A DNA stretch of 30,644 bases, taken from a virus. Under the pieces are notes generated by a model. It was not told where the DNA came from. It ran no database searches and saw nothing but the letters and a program-made list of their open reading frames with translations. Positions 27,978-30,644 of the stretch are shown piece after piece. A program made the translations under genes and the position numbers. Numbering within the stretch: position 1 is the stretch's first letter; every line of letters starts with the position of its first letter. Location: the IMG/VR virus record IMGVR_UViG_3300036828_000242, positions 1 to 30,644 of that record; one strand, written 5' to 3'.

Positions 27978-30257
27978 ATGGCTGAACTCTCCCGCCAGTT
28001 TCTTACGGCTGGCCCTATCCCTATGGGAGATATTGCATCAGGTGCTATAGCAGAGTTGACTAAGGCTATTGATAAATTGTCAAACAATAATACGAATGAA
28101 TTGAGTAAGGTCGTTGACTTATTGAAGGGTGATAAGGTTAATACCGAGAAGGTAGTTGCGATCTTGACTACCTTACGACAAGATTTTATACAAGCAGCAA
28201 AAGATCCTTCCCAGAAAGGTATAACCCCAGAACTTCAAAGACAGCTTGCTGAAGCACTCGTAGCTCTCAAAGGCATAGGTGAACTAAAGGAGTTAAATGC
28301 ACATCTTAAGAAATTTGTAACTGGTGCAGGAAATCAGGCTCTAACAGGTAAAGGGGTTGTAGGTACTGGTGTAACAGTAGGTGCTACTGCTATTGATCCT
28401 GGACTTGGATTACTAGTAAAGGCAGCACAAGAAAACGCTCACGCTATCAAAGAAACTTTCCACGTTCTTAAGGAAGGATTCCATCTAACTATTAGTGTTT
28501 TTAAAGGTATTCATCGGTTCTTTTCTCCACACACTGTAAAGCAGCGTGGTTTTATGTCGGCTAGTGGATCGATAGTTGGCGGTAACGCAGGATGTGAAGG
28601 CATTGATGAAGCTATTATGAAAACTGCTTTAGCTACAGCCCTATTGAAAAAACTTCCTAGTATTGGTAAAGCTTTAGGTATGGGATTGGTTGTTGGGTTG
28701 GGCGGAGCCTTAATCGGTGCGGGTCTGTTTTGGCTTTATAATAAAATTTTTGGTAAGTCGACTGTTGCTGACGACGAAGAAGAATTGAAAAAACTAAGTA
28801 GGACAACTCCATCATTTGACACTAATCCAAACACAGTTCCTTCCGATACTGTTCCTGCATCGCAATCTAACTCTTCTGTTTCGACTGGTCCTATAGAAGG
28901 AGGTGTGCATCTTCTTGGAGGGTTTGACGCAGTCTCGGCTGATCAACAGAAAGCTGATACAGTTATAAAGTTTATGCAGATGCAGACTGAATTGTTAGCT
29001 GAGATATTGCGAACACTTCAAAAAGGCAATATCGTAGTTGGTGGTGGTGTTAAATTCTTAGCTGAAGGTGGGAATGTTCCTCCTCATAAGAAGGCTGTTG
29101 TTGGTGAGAGAGGACCTGAACATGTTCGTTCTCGTGATAGGTCCGAAGTTGTAACTAAACCTTCCGTGGTTCAAGCAAAAGATTCACCTGTTACTGTTAC
29201 TCCTGTCAAGGGAAAAGGAGGTGCTGCTGGTGGGGCTGGAGCTTCAGGTAGCTTTGCTGAATCTAAGGGTTTTCGAGAAACTGTGCCTTCTGAGTATGTA
29301 TCTCCAATTGGTAATCCTAATGTCAATCAGGAAGTTCTTAGAAAACAAGTTGAAGGTCCAGGTTATATACATGCTTCTATTAGAATGAATAATCCGGGAG
29401 CTATAAGTGATATGAGGAAGCAAGCTCAACAGGGTGATCCTTATATGGGAGGAGTTACGGGGGATGTTAGAAGTCCTGGTGAAGGTGGGCGTTATGTTCG
29501 GTATAATACTCCTGAAGAAGGTATTCAAGCTCAAACTAAGCTTCTTCTAAAATACAGTTCAGAAGGAAAGGATACTATACGTAAAATAATTACTGGTGGG
29601 TGGGCAGATAGGGGTCAGCCTGAATACATCGCTAACTTAAGTAAGCACTTAGGTATAAGCCCTGATACTAAATTGGATTTAACTAATAAAGATACTCAGT
29701 ATGCGTTTCAAACGGCTCAGAGTGGGCACGAAGGAGGATCAAGTACATTACCATATACTGAAGAAACTTATCGAAGAGCGATATACGGAACAGACCAGGA
29801 GAACGTATCCCGTGTAAATCAGGATATGCCATGGCCTCGTGTACCGGACCCTGGAAAGGGCAAAGCACCAAAATGGAAAGATGTAATACCTGTTTCTCCT
29901 CCAGACTCTGCAGTTGCTGCTCAGTCATCTTCTCCGTCTCCTTTGCCTTCTCCCTATCTTGGGCCTCAACCTAATATGGGCAGAAGAGAACCACAAGCCC
30001 CGCAAGGTGGGAATATCAATATTCCTGGACCACGTGCTAGTCTAGATATTAGAGGTGATATGCCTACTGCATCTGATATGCATCATGGAATTGCGATGTT
30101 AGATGATACAGCACATCGTATTCAAACTGAAGACCATGAGGAAGAGAGACCACAGGCACTGCCCCATCCTACAATGATAAGTCCATCCCAGTCACCTTCT
30201 GGTCCAATCTTCTCTGACGTTGGTATGGCGACATTAGGAGGTCAGGGATTTAGCTAA
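27978..30257 (+). CDS. Tape-measure-like tail protein with hydrolase-like domain
   Basis: ATG at 27978 preceded by AAGAAAT; 759 aa. N-terminal 130 residues are helical and charged. A hydrophobic segment lies at about 230-258 (LGMGLVVGLGGALIGAGLFWLY). Near residue 362 comes AEGGNVPPHKKAVVGERGPEH, a pattern found in tape-measure and internal tail proteins. Residues about 460-600 (RMNNPGAIS, GRYVRYNTPEEGIQAQTKLLLKY, TIRKIITGGWAD) look like the NNPGAI-type domain of virion-associated peptidoglycan hydrolases. The C-terminus is Pro/Ser-rich. Length is short for a tape measure of a very large tail, so a shorter internal tail protein or hub lysozyme is also possible. Its stop overlaps the start of its paralogue. 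Confidence 0.6.
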   Translation: MAELSRQFLTAGPIPMGDIASGAIAELTKAIDKLSNNNTNELSKVVDLLKGDKVNTEKVVAILTTLRQDFIQAAKDPSQKGITPELQRQLAEALVALKGIGELKELNAHLKKFVTGAGNQALTGKGVVGTGVTVGATAIDPGLGLLVKAAQENAHAIKETFHVLKEGFHLTISVFKGIHRFFSPHTVKQRGFMSASGSIVGGNAGCEGIDEAIMKTALATALLKKLPSIGKALGMGLVVGLGGALIGAGLFWLYNKIFGKSTVADDEEELKKLSRTTPSFDTNPNTVPSDTVPASQSNSSVSTGPIEGGVHLLGGFDAVSADQQKADTVIKFMQMQTELLAEILRTLQKGNIVVGGGVKFLAEGGNVPPHKKAVVGERGPEHVRSRDRSEVVTKPSVVQAKDSPVTVTPVKGKGGAAGGAGASGSFAESKGFRETVPSEYVSPIGNPNVNQEVLRKQVEGPGYIHASIRMNNPGAISDMRKQAQQGDPYMGGVTGDVRSPGEGGRYVRYNTPEEGIQAQTKLLLKYSSEGKDTIRKIITGGWADRGQPEYIANLSKHLGISPDTKLDLTNKDTQYAFQTAQSGHEGGSSTLPYTEETYRRAIYGTDQENVSRVNQDMPWPRVPDPGKGKAPKWKDVIPVSPPDSAVAAQSSSPSPLPSPYLGPQPNMGRREPQAPQGGNINIPGPRASLDIRGDMPTASDMHHGIAMLDDTAHRIQTEDHEEERPQALPHPTMISPSQSPSGPIFSDVGMATLGGQGFS

Positions 30258-30644
30258 TGGCTGAACTGTCTCGCCAGTTTCTTATGTCTGGTCCTGCATC
30301 TCCTGCTCAAGGGATGTCTACTTCAGACATTTCAGCAGGTGCTATAAGTGAACTGACTAAAGCTATTGACAAGTTGTCACAAAACAACAACAACGAGTTA
30401 AGTAAGGTTGTTGATTTATTAAAGGGCGATAAAGCTAATACCGAGAAAGTAGTTCAGATTTTGACTACTTTACGAGAGGATTTCAAACAAGCAGCAAGAG
30501 ATCCTTCTCAGAAAGGGATATCTCCAGAGCTTCAAAGAAATCTCGCTGAAGCACTTGTAGCTCTTAAGAATATAGGTGAGCTAAAGGAATTAACTGCACA
30601 CCTTAAGAAATTTGGAACCGGAGTACGAGATCAAGCTTTTTCAG
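30257..30644 (+). CDS. Tandem paralogue of the tape-measure-like protein (partial)
   Basis: ATG at 30257 overlaps the previous stop; the frame is open to the right edge (129 codons visible). The start MAELSRQFLMSGPASP and the following SAGAISELTKAIDKLSQN, NELSKVVDLLKGDKANTEK and the EDFKQAARDPSQKGISPELQ block match the N-terminus of the preceding protein almost residue for residue, with small insertions. This is a recent tandem duplication, at least of the N-terminal helical region. What the rest encodes lies outside the window. Confidence 0.85.
   Translation, partial: MAELSRQFLMSGPASPAQGMSTSDISAGAISELTKAIDKLSQNNNNELSKVVDLLKGDKANTEKVVQILTTLREDFKQAARDPSQKGISPELQRNLAEALVALKNIGELKELTAHLKKFGTGVRDQAFS

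Noticed and set aside
1-30644. tRNA genes and CRISPR arrays
   Set aside because: No cloverleaf with a T-loop GTTCRA pattern and no regularly spaced direct repeats were seen on reading the window.

Overview
This window is a piece of a large tailed (contractile-tail, T4-like) bacteriophage genome. In plus-strand order it holds a recognisable virion module: a gp21-type prohead protease fused to a scaffold, a gp23-type major capsid protein, a block of neck/head-tail genes of which most are unrecognised, the tail sheath, the tail tube, a second tube-like protein, a gp26-like baseplate protein, and a tape-measure-like protein with a cell-wall-hydrolase-like domain. Genes are tightly packed, with many ATGA or TAATG stop/start overlaps. 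The host cannot be read from the window. Good sigma70-type promoters and a DUF3309-like mini-protein hint at a Gram-negative, perhaps proteobacterial, host (weak inference).

Layout: 1-2957, end of an unknown gene, an antisense HNH gene and a run of small unknown genes, including a GC-rich RNA-like patch near 2290-2545. 3059-7770, AP2-HNH nuclease, protease-scaffold, major capsid protein and a NUMOD4-HNH nuclease. 7776-7987, five consecutive hairpins. 8012-10811, methyltransferase-like protein, unknown head gene, HNH nuclease, neck-like protein and another nuclease. 10796-16426, many small unknown proteins that share N-terminal or C-terminal tags, interrupted by four nuclease genes; it also has a SWIM-like zinc protein and a collagen-like protein. 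16395-21306, antisense HNH, a large protein with four copies of a Cys-pair module, three structural-looking unknowns, and another nuclease. 21388-27376, sheath, nuclease, tail tube interrupted by a group I intron, tube-like protein, mini membrane protein and baseplate protein. 27377-27903, a frameshifted antisense HNH gene. 27978-30644, tape-measure-like protein and the start of its tandem paralogue.

The outstanding trait is the load of homing-type nucleases: twelve genes (eleven apparently intact, one broken) of at least six architectures lie between virion genes. The four HNH genes on the minus strand run against the virion genes and end on top of or next to the 3' end of the gene to their left; three have a clear sigma70-like promoter of their own. 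A complete, ORF-less group IA intron interrupts the tail tube gene 57 nt after its start codon, right behind a freestanding nuclease gene.

Best candidates for something undescribed: (1) a small Cys-pair module found four times in the 17021-18625 protein and once in the 11346-11594 protein; (2) an N-terminal tag of the form MSHVLKVL on four small proteins; (3) the five-hairpin RNA downstream of the capsid region; (4) a duplicated promoter cassette in front of two antisense nuclease genes; (5) a shared beta-domain inserted in both sheath and capsid proteins.
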